From contig JBIIKZ010000037.1 in the NCBI GenBank assembly GCA_044232905.1, positions 1 through 21,889 of the forward strand: a stretch of DNA of 21,889 bases. Direction: 5' to 3'. The stretch is from CANHVK01 sp044232905 (GTDB lineage: Bacteria > Bacteroidota > Bacteroidia > Flavobacteriales_D > Crocinitomicaceae). Positions 7,021-13,955 of this stretch are shown piece by piece. The first letter of the stretch is position 1, and each line of letters opens with the position of its first letter. A program made the translations under genes and the position numbers. The notes below the pieces were generated by a model. That model searched no databases. It was not told where the DNA came from and worked only from the letters and a program-made list of their open reading frames with translations.

Positions 7021-7581
7021 ATGACGACTGAAAATTACTGGGAAAAATACGTGGATGGCGACAATCAAGCATTGGCGGGGTTGTATCGTCCCTTGTTTCG
7101 AAAATTATTTTTTGTCGCATTTAAATTTACCCACAATGAATCAGAAGCTTCAGACATCGTTCAGGACTTATTTACATTATTGTTGCAAACTAATGTAGAA
7201 GAACGAAAAACAAAATGGAAATCGATCGTTAACATTGACGCCTTTCTTTGCACCTTGGTGAAATGCAAATCCATGGATTACCTTAAAGTGGAGAATAATC
7301 GAAAAAAAATACGCGCAACACAATTTGGAACTGATGCAACAGCAAATGATAGTTCTCAAGAATTCCACGAACAACTAAATTATTTGATTCAGCAACTGCC
7401 CTTAAAAGAAAAAGAATTAATTACCTTACATCTGTCGGGATATAAAAACGATGAAATTGCAACTATGCACCAACAAAGTGAAAAGAGTGTCCGCAACAGA
7501 CTAAGTGAGTCTCGAAACAAATTACGCATTTTATGGACAAAAAATTACGTATGGATAGTGCTACTGAATTGGATCAACTAA
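7021..7581 (+). CDS. ECF-type RNA polymerase sigma factor, module 1
   Basis: The 186-residue protein has sigma region 2 at about 10-90 (FVAFKFTHNESEASDIVQDLF, with the DAF and DYL segments of helix 2.4 later) and region 4 at about 118-170 (LPLKEKELITLHLSGYKNDEIA, then the recognition helix with SVRNRLSESRNKL). This is the plan of extracytoplasmic-function sigma factors of Bacteroidota. Its closest relative here is the sigma factor at 18234. Unusually, the C-terminus is strongly hydrophobic (LWTKNYVWIVLLNW). Its end overlaps the membrane-protein gene, so the two are likely co-translated, as for a sigma/anti-sigma pair. Confidence 0.88.
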   Translation: MTTENYWEKYVDGDNQALAGLYRPLFRKLFFVAFKFTHNESEASDIVQDLFTLLLQTNVEERKTKWKSIVNIDAFLCTLVKCKSMDYLKVENNRKKIRATQFGTDATANDSSQEFHEQLNYLIQQLPLKEKELITLHLSGYKNDEIATMHQQSEKSVRNRLSESRNKLRILWTKNYVWIVLLNWIN

Positions 7582-8258
7582 TAGATTTACTAGACCAACC
7601 AGCAAGTTTGCAAGTGCGAATGGATGCACTCAGAAATTCTACTACACCTCTGACAGATGAAGTAGAGGGTTTCATTGCCTACTATGATGCCTATCAGGGA
7701 GATACAGTGCGTATTAAAGAAAAATTAGCCCTACAAGAGAAAAAATTACTTCAACCGATTACTACCTCATCTACCCATTGGCTCCTGAATAAATGGGCGG
7801 CAGCGATTGCGCTTATTCTAGCGGGAGGAATTACCTACATGCTACTGAACAAACCTGCTGCAAAACAAGACCTTCAACCCTACGAAGAAATTGGGTTACC
7901 AAACTACATGGGTCCTTCAACGGCTACCTCAATCGATTGGAAAGTAATCATGGTTGAATTTAAAACGCACCAATTCAATAAAATAATCGCACTAAATAAT
8001 TCTACTAACATCGATACATTGACTTATTTTCAGGGGGTTTCAGCATTTCAACTTAAGCAATTTACTACAAGCAAGGAATTGTTCAACAAACTGTCACCAA
8101 AAAGCAGCTATTACAACAAATCCTTGTATTTCAAATCCTTGTGTTATTATGAACAGAATGATTTAAAGCAAGCAAAAAGATTACTACAAGAAATAAAATT
8201 AGAAAAAAATGATCCGTCGTTTAATGAAAAAGTAAAGGAATTAAAGCACCTAAAATAA
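7551..8258 (+). CDS. Single-pass membrane TPR-like protein, candidate anti-sigma factor 1
   Basis: The 235-residue product starts at the ATG at 7551, which matches the paralogue start (MATLAELIRLLD) best; an ATG at 7533 would add six residues. Residues 1-75 are a charged helical domain predicted cytoplasmic, with EVEGFIAYYDAYQGDT (37-52) closely shared with the paralogue. One transmembrane helix spans about 79-99. The remaining 135 residues should be periplasmic. They carry GLPNYM just after the membrane (115-120) and then TPR-like helices (FQGVSAFQLKQF, YFKSLCYYEQNDLKQAKRLL). It overlaps the sigma gene by 31 nt. Size, topology and overlap suit an anti-sigma factor, but it is not a FecR or zinc anti-sigma type, so the role is inferred. 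Confidence 0.75.
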   Translation: MDSATELDQLIDLLDQPASLQVRMDALRNSTTPLTDEVEGFIAYYDAYQGDTVRIKEKLALQEKKLLQPITTSSTHWLLNKWAAAIALILAGGITYMLLNKPAAKQDLQPYEEIGLPNYMGPSTATSIDWKVIMVEFKTHQFNKIIALNNSTNIDTLTYFQGVSAFQLKQFTTSKELFNKLSPKSSYYNKSLYFKSLCYYEQNDLKQAKRLLQEIKLEKNDPSFNEKVKELKHLK

Positions 8259-8273
8259 ATTCGTCCATTCAAT

Positions 8274-8304
8274 TTGAAGTTTATAATGGGATTTACTATC
8301 TTTA
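8274..8304 (+). promoter_or_regulatory. Possible promoter of the antitoxin-like gene
   Basis: TTG at 8274-8276, a 20-nt spacer, then TATCTTTA at 8297-8304, one base off TAnnTTTG, and the ATG 14 nt further on. Confidence 0.4.
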
Positions 8305-8317
8305 ATAAAAAAATAAA

Positions 8318-8506
8318 ATGAGTACTCTATTAATAAATTCCGATGCTTCTAACACTAAATTATTGCTCGAATTAGCAAAAAAACTTGGAGCAAATGTAAT
8401 AGCTATTGAAGACGAACACTATGAAGACCTACTTCTAGGCAAAGAAATGGATAAAGTAAAAACAAATGAATTAATATCAAAAAATGAAATATTAAAAAAA
8501 ATATAA
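8318..8506 (+). CDS. Orphan antitoxin-like small protein
   Basis: The 62-residue protein begins with a short beta strand (STLLINSD) and a helix (NTKLLLELAKKLGANVIAIED), and then has a charged tail with a VSREEI-like end (LISKNEILKKI). Small Bacteroidota antitoxins that pair with RelE/ParE toxins have this shape: a strand-helix dimer head and a charged C-terminal arm. No toxin gene follows; only 23 bp separate it from the convergent CHAT gene. It is either a solitary antitoxin left after toxin loss or a small protein now serving the module. Module 2 has no counterpart. Confidence 0.5.
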   Translation: MSTLLINSDASNTKLLLELAKKLGANVIAIEDEHYEDLLLGKEMDKVKTNELISKNEILKKI

Positions 8507-8529
8507 TTTTTTCATTTACACAACTATTT

Positions 8530-10884
8530 CTAAAATTTAACCCTCCTACTCGATATCGCAAAAAACGGTCCCCAATACATTGGAGAAGCATAGGCATTTT
8601 TATTCTTTTGAATAAATTGACGTTTTGCCAAAGTAAGTGCTTCAGCAACAGGAATTCCTTGATTTAATTTGGTATAAAAATTAGTATAAATCATACGAGA
8701 AACGTAGTCATCAACGCGATCATTATTGGCGATCACTGCATTTGCACCTTTATTCATCAATTCTAAATAAACTCCTCGATCGAATTCAATCGGATAACTT
8801 ACCCGAACTCCACTGTAACAGTTGCTCAATATCGTAAGGTCTCTTTGAACCTGGTGGGTACAATTTAAATTCGAAAATTTTACGGTATCTTTCTTCCCGT
8901 AACTGATGAATTGATTGTCGTACTTTGTAAAAGTATTGCTTAATTCACCATGACCTACCACGTGTAAAATTCCTTTCGAATGGGTGTTTTTAGAAAAATT
9001 AGCATGGGTAAATAATTTATTAAAACGAGCATTAAAATAGGTTGAAGGATCAAATGATTGCATAAAGGGTAACCGTTGTTCCGAGGAAGTTTTTAAACAC
9101 AAATAATCCAATTTACGTGTTCCCTTATGCTTCGAGTGAAAAAACTTACGCAAATCGTACACTTTGGTAAATTGAATTTTATTCAATAAATAAGGCAATT
9201 GGGAGTATGTCTTTCCTGTATTTCTCTGGATCATCAACTCATAAGGAGTGTCGTCATCGTGCAATAAAAAAATTCGGCGAATACTTGGTTGTCGCTTAAG
9301 AATTGGTAATAATTGTTGACAATAAGCGTTAAATGCCCATTTTTTATACTGCTCGAACGTAAGGGTACTCCAATTAGCGAGTGCATTTGAGGATGATTTT
9401 TTCGGTACTTTAATAAATCTAACTAATTTATTAGTAACTAATATTTTATGGGAATAAAAGAGGGTATTCTTAGGATAATCCATTATAATTGCATCACCGT
9501 TATTCAACCGCTTCATGATGGATTCAACATTCAAAAAAGGTGGCTTTGTATTTTGAATCAAAATTTTCTTTCTTAATTCAGGACAAATTTTAAAAACACG
9601 ATTCCGTTCACTGTTAGATAATTGAGAACATTCATGTTGAACAGATAAAAGTTTAAATTGTTGGTCTGCATTTTCGCGGGACTTAAATAGCGTAAAATGA
9701 TTTTTTTCAGTGATTAAATAGGAAATAGACCGAAGTGCATCTTTGGTATCATGGGAATGTAAATACTTACGTGAATAATAACTAAACAATTGATTATAGG
9801 GTGAAATGTAATACGTATCATACGTGTATCTTCCTGAACTTCTTATAAATTCGACCCAATTAGGCAAAACTTTTATAAGACGATTGATGCCATTTTTATT
9901 TTTAACAGGATCGTAAGGAAGATTAAAATCATTCCCCCGTTGGTACGTTAACGCGTTCAAGTAGATGCGAGGCGCTGTCATGCTTTGATGTTTGACAGAA
10001 AAATAAATTTTATGCATGGTATCGAAAAAACGTTCGGCTTTGTAGGGGTTTCCGATGCACATGTACGCCATGGCAAGTAATGCATAATTATCAACGGCTT
10101 CAATGCGATTGGCTTTATTTAACAATGAATTGGCTTTATAATACGAACGAATCGCTTTGTAAAAACAGTACCAACCCAATTTTGTAATTTTATAGGGGGA
10201 TTGTTTTGTTGGAATGTTATACCCCGAAATCATGTCCAAATGCCGATTTCCGTATCCCCTGTATGCTAATGCAAGGTCTGATGCATGCCTATAAGGATAA
10301 CGCTTTGCCAATGCGAATGAAGAATCAAAGTAGGCCATCATTTGTACTTTGGACTGAGGCATTCCATAAGCTGATACATTTTCTTTTGGGGAATTGATGT
10401 ACAAATAACTCAACCCGTACATACGAAAGAAAAAAGGTAAATTTATTTTATGTCTATCGTGATAATTTGCATCAAAAATCTTTTTTCCTTCTGCTGCATA
10501 ATACAATACGCTATCGTTCCAAGTCAAGAAATGAAATAAATAAACCCGTTCCATAAAGTATTCCGCTTTGTAAATCGGATTAGAATTCTTTACCAATTCG
10601 TATGCTTTGCGATTGTACTCATCGTAATGCACATGATCCAATTCTTTGAGGTAACAATCGGCAATCAATTTTAAAATTTGATGTCGCTGTAAAATAGTAA
10701 AAGCTGGATTTTTAAGTTCTTTTTTCAAAATAAAACACGCTGTATTAACAGCGCCTTTTTCCATTAATTCATCCGCAAACTCAACATTTTTAGAACAATA
10801 CGTAATAGAAGCATTTGCCTGATTGAATTGTACGTGCCAGAAAAGGCAAAAAATAAAACTGATCCTAAATAATGTTTTGTTCAT
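8530..10884 (-). CDS. Exported TPR-CHAT protein (caspase-like), module 1
   Basis: The start is the ATG at 10884 (784 residues); a TTG five codons earlier is less likely. A signal peptide (MNKTLFRISFIFCLFW, cleavage near NANA) is followed by about 350 helical residues of TPR type, with typical repeats such as AVDNYALLAMAYMCIGNPYKAERFF. The C-terminal third is a CHAT domain of the caspase/separase clan. HVVGHG at 641-646 carries the catalytic His645, and LSNCYSG carries the catalytic Cys689. The fold end YASPMYWGPFFAIS is also typical. Both catalytic residues are present, so it may be an active peptidase, in the periplasm or on the surface. No C-terminal anchor or T9SS signal is seen. It converges on the sigma operon, as does the paralogue at 19503. 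Confidence 0.85.
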   Translation of the reverse strand: MNKTLFRISFIFCLFWHVQFNQANASITYCSKNVEFADELMEKGAVNTACFILKKELKNPAFTILQRHQILKLIADCYLKELDHVHYDEYNRKAYELVKNSNPIYKAEYFMERVYLFHFLTWNDSVLYYAAEGKKIFDANYHDRHKINLPFFFRMYGLSYLYINSPKENVSAYGMPQSKVQMMAYFDSSFALAKRYPYRHASDLALAYRGYGNRHLDMISGYNIPTKQSPYKITKLGWYCFYKAIRSYYKANSLLNKANRIEAVDNYALLAMAYMCIGNPYKAERFFDTMHKIYFSVKHQSMTAPRIYLNALTYQRGNDFNLPYDPVKNKNGINRLIKVLPNWVEFIRSSGRYTYDTYYISPYNQLFSYYSRKYLHSHDTKDALRSISYLITEKNHFTLFKSRENADQQFKLLSVQHECSQLSNSERNRVFKICPELRKKILIQNTKPPFLNVESIMKRLNNGDAIIMDYPKNTLFYSHKILVTNKLVRFIKVPKKSSSNALANWSTLTFEQYKKWAFNAYCQQLLPILKRQPSIRRIFLLHDDDTPYELMIQRNTGKTYSQLPYLLNKIQFTKVYDLRKFFHSKHKGTRKLDYLCLKTSSEQRLPFMQSFDPSTYFNARFNKLFTHANFSKNTHSKGILHVVGHGELSNTFTKYDNQFISYGKKDTVKFSNLNCTHQVQRDLTILSNCYSGVRVSYPIEFDRGVYLELMNKGANAVIANNDRVDDYVSRMIYTNFYTKLNQGIPVAEALTLAKRQFIQKNKNAYASPMYWGPFFAISSRRVKF

Positions 10885-10978
10885 TCGTACAAATTGCAAA
10901 AAAGAACTTCAAAAATAACAAAAAAACCAATCAGTTTGATGCTCAAACCATTAGGAATAATGAAATTAAAAAAACAAT
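10744..10978 (-). repeat. Direct repeat B1: 5' end and upstream region of CHAT gene 1
   Basis: About 235 bp, covering the first 47 codons of CHAT gene 1 and about 95 bp upstream, recurs at 13815-14047 with close similarity and no large indels. Between the copies lie the second ATPase, the XRE gene and the toxin-antitoxin pair (about 2.8 kb). Confidence 0.9.
10910..10917 (-). promoter_or_regulatory. -7-like box of CHAT gene 1
   Basis: The minus strand reads TATTTTTG (TAnnTTTG), 25 nt upstream of the ATG. No TTG lies at the right distance. In the duplicated copy (about 13981-13988) the box has become TTTTTTTG, so the orphan copy has lost the TA. Confidence 0.4.
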
Positions 10979-11035
10979 AAATTTTCTTTCGTAAATCTAA
11001 GATATTGAATTATCGAGGAAAGAATAAGTTTAACA

Positions 11036-11079
11036 TATAAATGAAATTTAATAAATAAAAGCAATAAGTTTCATTTATA
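11036..11079. repeat. 11-bp inverted repeat upstream of ATPase 2
   Basis: TATAAATGAAA (11036-11046) and TTTCATTTATA (11069-11079) are perfect inverted arms 22 bp apart, upstream of the ATPase 2 -7 box. It could be an operator or a hairpin at the edge of the inserted DNA. Confidence 0.45.
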
Positions 11080-11094
11080 AATTAAATAATTACT

Positions 11095-11102
11095 TAAATT
11101 TG
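11095..11102 (+). promoter_or_regulatory. -7 box of ATPase 2
   Basis: TAAATTTG matches TAnnTTTG, 25 nt before the ATG. No TTG is seen at -33. Confidence 0.4.
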
Positions 11103-11127
11103 GTTAAGTATAATTTATACATTAAAT

Positions 11128-12339
11128 ATGAGCCAGACATATATTCCAAGAAATGAATACATTCAACGTATCCAACCCTTTATAGGTAAAAACATTATTA
11201 AAGTATTGGTTGGACAGAGGCGTGTAGGTAAAAGTTATCTACTTATCCAGCTAATGGATGAAGTTAAAAAAATAGATCCAGACGTTCATTGTATTTTTAT
11301 CAATAAAGAATCGTTAGAGTTTGACGCGATAAAAGACTACAAAGATGTGTTGGAATATGTAAATCAACACAAGAAATCGGGAGGTAAAAATGCCTTATTC
11401 ATTGATGAAATTCAAGATATTTTAGAATTTGAAAAAGCCTTGAGACATTTTGGATTGGAACAAAATTTCGATATTTATTGCACTGGAAGTAATGCCAATT
11501 TACTTTCTGGAGAATTAGCCACTTTCTTAAGCGGAAGGTATATTGAATTCAATGTATATAGTCTTTCGTATCTAGAATTTTTAGATTTCCATCAATTAGA
11601 AAACAATTCGGAAAGCTTAAAATCTTTTCTAACGTATGGAGGCATGCCTTTTTTAAAAAACTTAGTAAAAGAAGATCACGTTTTTACAGAATATTTAAAA
11701 AATATCTACGCCACTATTTTATATAAAGACATTATTTCGCGGTTTCAAATTAGAAATACCCAGTTTTTAGAAAATTTGGTTCAATTTTTATCTAATAATA
11801 TCGGAAATGTAATATCAGCCAACAAGATAAGTGATTATTTAAAATCTCAAAAATTAAAAATATCGCCGCAATTGGTAATTAATTATCTAAATTATCTATC
11901 GCAAGCATTCTTAATTTTCCAAGTAAAAAGAAATGACATCTTAGGAAAAAAGATTTTTGAAATTCATGAAAAATACTATTTTGAAGATTGGGGAATTGTC
12001 AATGCTATGCTTGGTTTTCAGAATATGGATATCGGTAAAATTATAGAAAATGCAGTATTTATGCACCTTAAAATTCAAGGGTACAAAATCCATATTGGCG
12101 TTATAGGGGATAAAGAAATAGATTTTGTAGTAGAAAAAAATGGTGCTAAATTATATCTACAAGTTTGTTATTTATTGAGCGATGAAAAGGTAAAACAACG
12201 GGAATTTGGGAATCTGATGCTCATTGGTGATAATTATCCAAAATATGTAATTTCACTTGATGAATTTGCCCCCGCAGATTTAAACGGTATCAAACATATT
12301 CATCTTAGAGAACTATTGAGCGGGGAATGTTTAGTGTAA
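11128..12339 (+). CDS. AAA-type ATPase with DUF4143-like C-terminus
   Basis: The 403-residue protein has Walker A GQRRVGKS at 29-36, Walker B FIDEIQ at 91-96, a CTGSNANLL sensor region and FLSGRYIEF, all of the AAA_14 type. A winged-helix-like middle follows, then a C-terminal DUF4143-type domain with IENAVFMHLK, KEIDFVV and LYLQVCYLL; in the last the nuclease-like Lys of EIK is absent. It belongs to another branch of the superfamily from the ATPase at 4614. It is the only plus-strand gene in the insertion bounded by the CHAT repeats. The stop is followed at once by half of a terminator-like hairpin (12342-12357). Its function in the cell is unknown. Confidence 0.9.
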   Translation: MSQTYIPRNEYIQRIQPFIGKNIIKVLVGQRRVGKSYLLIQLMDEVKKIDPDVHCIFINKESLEFDAIKDYKDVLEYVNQHKKSGGKNALFIDEIQDILEFEKALRHFGLEQNFDIYCTGSNANLLSGELATFLSGRYIEFNVYSLSYLEFLDFHQLENNSESLKSFLTYGGMPFLKNLVKEDHVFTEYLKNIYATILYKDIISRFQIRNTQFLENLVQFLSNNIGNVISANKISDYLKSQKLKISPQLVINYLNYLSQAFLIFQVKRNDILGKKIFEIHEKYYFEDWGIVNAMLGFQNMDIGKIIENAVFMHLKIQGYKIHIGVIGDKEIDFVVEKNGAKLYLQVCYLLSDEKVKQREFGNLMLIGDNYPKYVISLDEFAPADLNGIKHIHLRELLSGECLV

Positions 12340-12341
12340 AA

Positions 12342-12443
12342 AATCCTGTGACCGATTCTATTAATTTACATAACAAACTTACAAAAAATACAAATTACTT
12401 CAAAATGTACCTGATGACAAAGTAAAAAAACCTGCGAACGATT
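12342..12443. repeat. Two half-copies of a hairpin family around an orphan promoter
   Basis: AATCCTGTGACCGATT (12342-12357) and ACCTGCGAACGATT (12430-12443) resemble the left arm and loop of the complete hairpins at 13175-13203 and 13791-13817, but their right arms (CAGGATT) are missing. Both are preceded by an A-run. The sequence between them is direct repeat C1. Confidence 0.6.
12362..12443 (-). repeat. Direct repeat C1: orphan copy of the antitoxin promoter
   Basis: About 82 bp similar to 13724-13806, the promoter region of the antitoxin gene. It keeps a full minus-strand promoter: TTG at 12403-12401, 19 nt, then TAAGTTTG at 12381-12374. No gene lies downstream of it on that strand, only the 3' end of ATPase 2 in the opposite sense. 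With the second copy it brackets the XRE and toxin-antitoxin genes. Confidence 0.85.
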
Positions 12444-12551
12444 CAAGCTAAATTTGAATACAAAACTTTCATTTTACTCCACTTTAAATACGTTCAAATT
12501 TTGTTCGAACAGCCCCAACGTATTCACCCCATATTTTAACTTCTGCAGCAT

Positions 12552-12905
12552 CTACCATTCTAACTCATTTTTTGGATCCGAAGATTTAAGTGTATTCGAA
12601 GCACGTTTTCTTTGCTTTTTTTTGAGTTTTACATATGCCAAGGGACTAATTTGTTCCTGCGTTTTAAAAACATCAAATACATACAACACATCGAGAACAC
12701 GCAACACTTGTATCAAGCAAGCTATACTTATAGTTTCTCCTTTCTCCATAAGACTTAAGGTAGAACGACTTATGCCAGCTTCTTTTGCAACCTGCTCTTG
12801 TGTTTTGTTCTGATTTAAACGATGCCATTTCACAAAGTCAGCCAAGCGTTTAACTAACGCATTATCTGATAGCGAATCGAATTTTATGTCTGAAATTTCA
12901 TTCAT
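12552..12905 (-). CDS. XRE-family regulator, HipB-like orphan antitoxin
   Basis: The start chosen is the ATG at 12905 (117 residues); a TTG four codons earlier is possible. A lambda-repressor-type HTH spans about 25-80 (WHRLNQNKTQEQVAKEAGIS, then RSTLSLMEKGETISIACLIQVLRVL). The tail is basic, KKKQRKRAS, and ends in NELEW. Bacteroidota HipB antitoxins have this layout with a basic Arg-Ala-Ser tail and are followed by hipA kinase. Here nothing resembling hipA follows; about 100 bp on is the orphan promoter repeat. It may be a HipB left without its toxin, or a free-standing XRE regulator. Upstream it has imperfect palindromes at 12929-12944 and 13021-13036. Confidence 0.75.
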   Translation of the reverse strand: MNEISDIKFDSLSDNALVKRLADFVKWHRLNQNKTQEQVAKEAGISRSTLSLMEKGETISIACLIQVLRVLDVLYVFDVFKTQEQISPLAYVKLKKKQRKRASNTLKSSDPKNELEW

Positions 12906-12928
12906 AATATGTCGCAATTATAACTTAC

Positions 12929-13036
12929 GTATCGTATTTCATACAAATTTAGTTATTTTATACATATAAAGAGAACAATGAATGAAATATACTACATTAA
13001 GGTTTAAAAATAATTATTATGTACGATATCTAATAC
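12929..13036. promoter_or_regulatory. Promoter and possible operators of the XRE gene
   Basis: A minus-strand TAAATTTG (12951-12944) matches the -7 consensus, but the nearest TTG is 24 nt away. GTATCGTATTTCATAC (12929-12944) touches it and has GTAT/ATAC ends. GTACGATATCTAATAC (13021-13036) is similar at 11 of 16 positions. Two related palindromic boxes suit an autoregulated XRE gene. This is an inference from pattern only. Confidence 0.35.
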
Positions 13037-13099
13037 ATAATATACATACAAAACAAAGCAGTAAATCCAGCGATTGATTAAAAAATGTTTTTGAAATCC

Positions 13100-13134
13100 G
13101 TACAAATCCTCCAATTGAATCCCTAATTTGTACC
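13100..13134. repeat. 35-bp palindromic element, copy 2
   Basis: It matches 5778-5812 at 34 of 35 positions, with the same 8-bp arms GTACAAAT and ATTTGTAC, and is again followed by a T-run. Here it is not close to a start codon. Confidence 0.7.
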
Positions 13135-13174
13135 GATTTTTTTAATAAGTTCGTTATAAAAGATTCCTCAAAAA

Positions 13175-13203
13175 AAATCCTACGACCGATGGAAGCAGGA
13201 TTT
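13175..13203 (-). terminator. Hairpin downstream of toxin gene
   Basis: AAATCCT (13175-13181) and AGGATTT (13197-13203) form a 7-bp stem around a loop containing ACCGAT. On the minus strand it is followed by a run of T (complement of the A-run at 13169-13177). It is about 30 bp beyond the toxin stop. Confidence 0.6.
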
Positions 13204-13229
13204 CGTGTTTATTTTAAAAAGTGATGATT

Positions 13230-13499
13230 TTATTTTTTATAATGACCTCTTAAGGAATAAATCACAACCGAATGATCCACAACTTTATAAATCAATCTAT
13301 GTTCACGGTTAATTCGTCTAGACCAATATCCTGACAATTCATGTTTTAATGCTTCAGGTTTACCAACACCAGAAAATGGTGTGTCTAAAATTTCTTTTAG
13401 TAAAGAATTTACTTTTTTTAGCACTATTTTATCGCCAGATTTTTTGAAGAATTCAACATCTTCTTTTGCTTTGTCAGTAAAAACTAAGACATACACCAT
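13230..13499 (-). CDS. yoeB: YoeB/Txe-family mRNA interferase toxin
   Basis: The 89-residue RelE-superfamily toxin cleaves mRNA at the ribosome. GKPEALKHELSGYWSRRINREHRLIYKV (46-73) is the family core, and Glu49, Arg65, His67, His86 and Tyr87 fit the catalytic positions of YoeB proteins. The full family length is present. It lies one base downstream of the antitoxin gene stop, so the pair is translated together. Both genes are inside two nested sets of direct repeats and so appear to be horizontally acquired cargo. No damage is visible. Confidence 0.92.
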   Translation of the reverse strand: MVYVLVFTDKAKEDVEFFKKSGDKIVLKKVNSLLKEILDTPFSGVGKPEALKHELSGYWSRRINREHRLIYKVVDHSVVIYSLRGHYKK

Positions 13500-13500
13500 T

Positions 13501-13716
13501 TTACAAACCTAAAAATTCTTTCAAATCTTCTTTTTTAACAGTTGTAAAGCTCCCATTTTTATAGTGCTGTTCACTCTCCGTAATTTTAGCAACAAAAGCA
13601 GGATTATAAGGAGTTTCTTCCTTTCCAACCTCAAACTTGATTTTAAGTGCTTTCATAAACGCTTTCAATGCAATTACTTGCTCTTTATTTTCGGTATGAA
13701 TGGTAAAAGTTGTCAT
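13501..13716 (-). CDS. Antitoxin of the YoeB-type pair
   Basis: This 71-residue protein starts with a strand (TTFTIHTENKEQVIALKAFMKALKIKFEV) and ends with a toxin-wrapping arm (VKKEDLKEFLGL). This is a common Bacteroidota antitoxin form for YoeB/RelE toxins and unlike the Phd/YefM type. It comes first in the operon, as usual, and should repress the shared promoter together with the toxin. A good promoter lies directly upstream. Confidence 0.85.
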   Translation of the reverse strand: MTTFTIHTENKEQVIALKAFMKALKIKFEVGKEETPYNPAFVAKITESEQHYKNGSFTTVKKEDLKEFLGL

Positions 13717-13723
13717 AGTATAG

Positions 13724-13806
13724 TAATTTACAAATCAAATTTACAAAAAAAACAAATTACATCAAAATGTAACGGATGACAAAGCAAAAAAATCCTGCAA
13801 CCGATT
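13724..13806 (-). repeat. Direct repeat C2: functional antitoxin promoter copy
   Basis: This is the second copy of the 82-bp repeat at 12362-12443, here attached to the antitoxin gene. Its right end runs into the loop of a complete terminator-like hairpin (13791-13817). Confidence 0.85.
13736..13765 (-). promoter_or_regulatory. Toxin-antitoxin promoter (TTG-N19-TAAATTTG)
   Basis: TTG (13765-13763 on the minus strand), 19 nt, then TAAATTTG (13743-13736), 20 nt upstream of the antitoxin ATG. It is a full consensus match, and the orphan copy (12374-12403) conserves both boxes and the spacing. Confidence 0.75.
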
Positions 13807-13817
13807 GGTGCAGGATT
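13791..13817 (-). terminator. Hairpin of the AATCCTGCA family
   Basis: AATCCTGCA (13791-13799) and TGCAGGATT (13809-13817) form a perfect 9-bp stem with loop ACCGATTGG, followed on the minus strand by a T-run. It would end any leftward transcript coming from the CHAT gene fragment. Confidence 0.7.
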
Positions 13818-13955
13818 GACCGCTCCTTTTTCCATTAGTTCATCTGCAAATCAAACATTTTTAGAACAATACGTAATAAAAACATTTGCCTGAATGAATT
13901 GTACGTACCAGAAAAGGCAAAAAATAAAACTGATCCTAAATAATGTTTTGTTCAT
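13815..13955 (-). pseudogene. 5' fragment of CHAT gene 1, duplicated and decayed
   Basis: From the ATG at 13955 the frame repeats the first 47 codons of CHAT gene 1 with substitutions. It has an in-frame TGA where the intact gene has the Glu codon of NVEFADE. The homology ends in the terminator hairpin at 13815. It cannot make a functional product and marks the far end of the duplicated segment. Confidence 0.85.

Larger units (their letters stand above)
12945..13229. other. Intergenic region between XRE and toxin genes
   Basis: No gene is seen. The region holds the XRE upstream boxes, the second copy of the 35-bp palindromic element (13100-13134) and a hairpin (13175-13203) that should terminate the toxin-antitoxin transcript. 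Confidence 0.6.

Noticed and set aside
4614..12339. ATPases 1 and 2 as a duplicated pair from one event
   Set aside because: They differ in motif details and orientation and belong to separate branches of the superfamily, so independent acquisition is simpler.
12454..12813. Plus-strand 119-residue reading frame
   Set aside because: It is antisense to the XRE gene, whose HTH signature is clear.
13564..13779. Plus-strand 71-residue reading frame
   Set aside because: It is a shadow of the antitoxin gene and its promoter.
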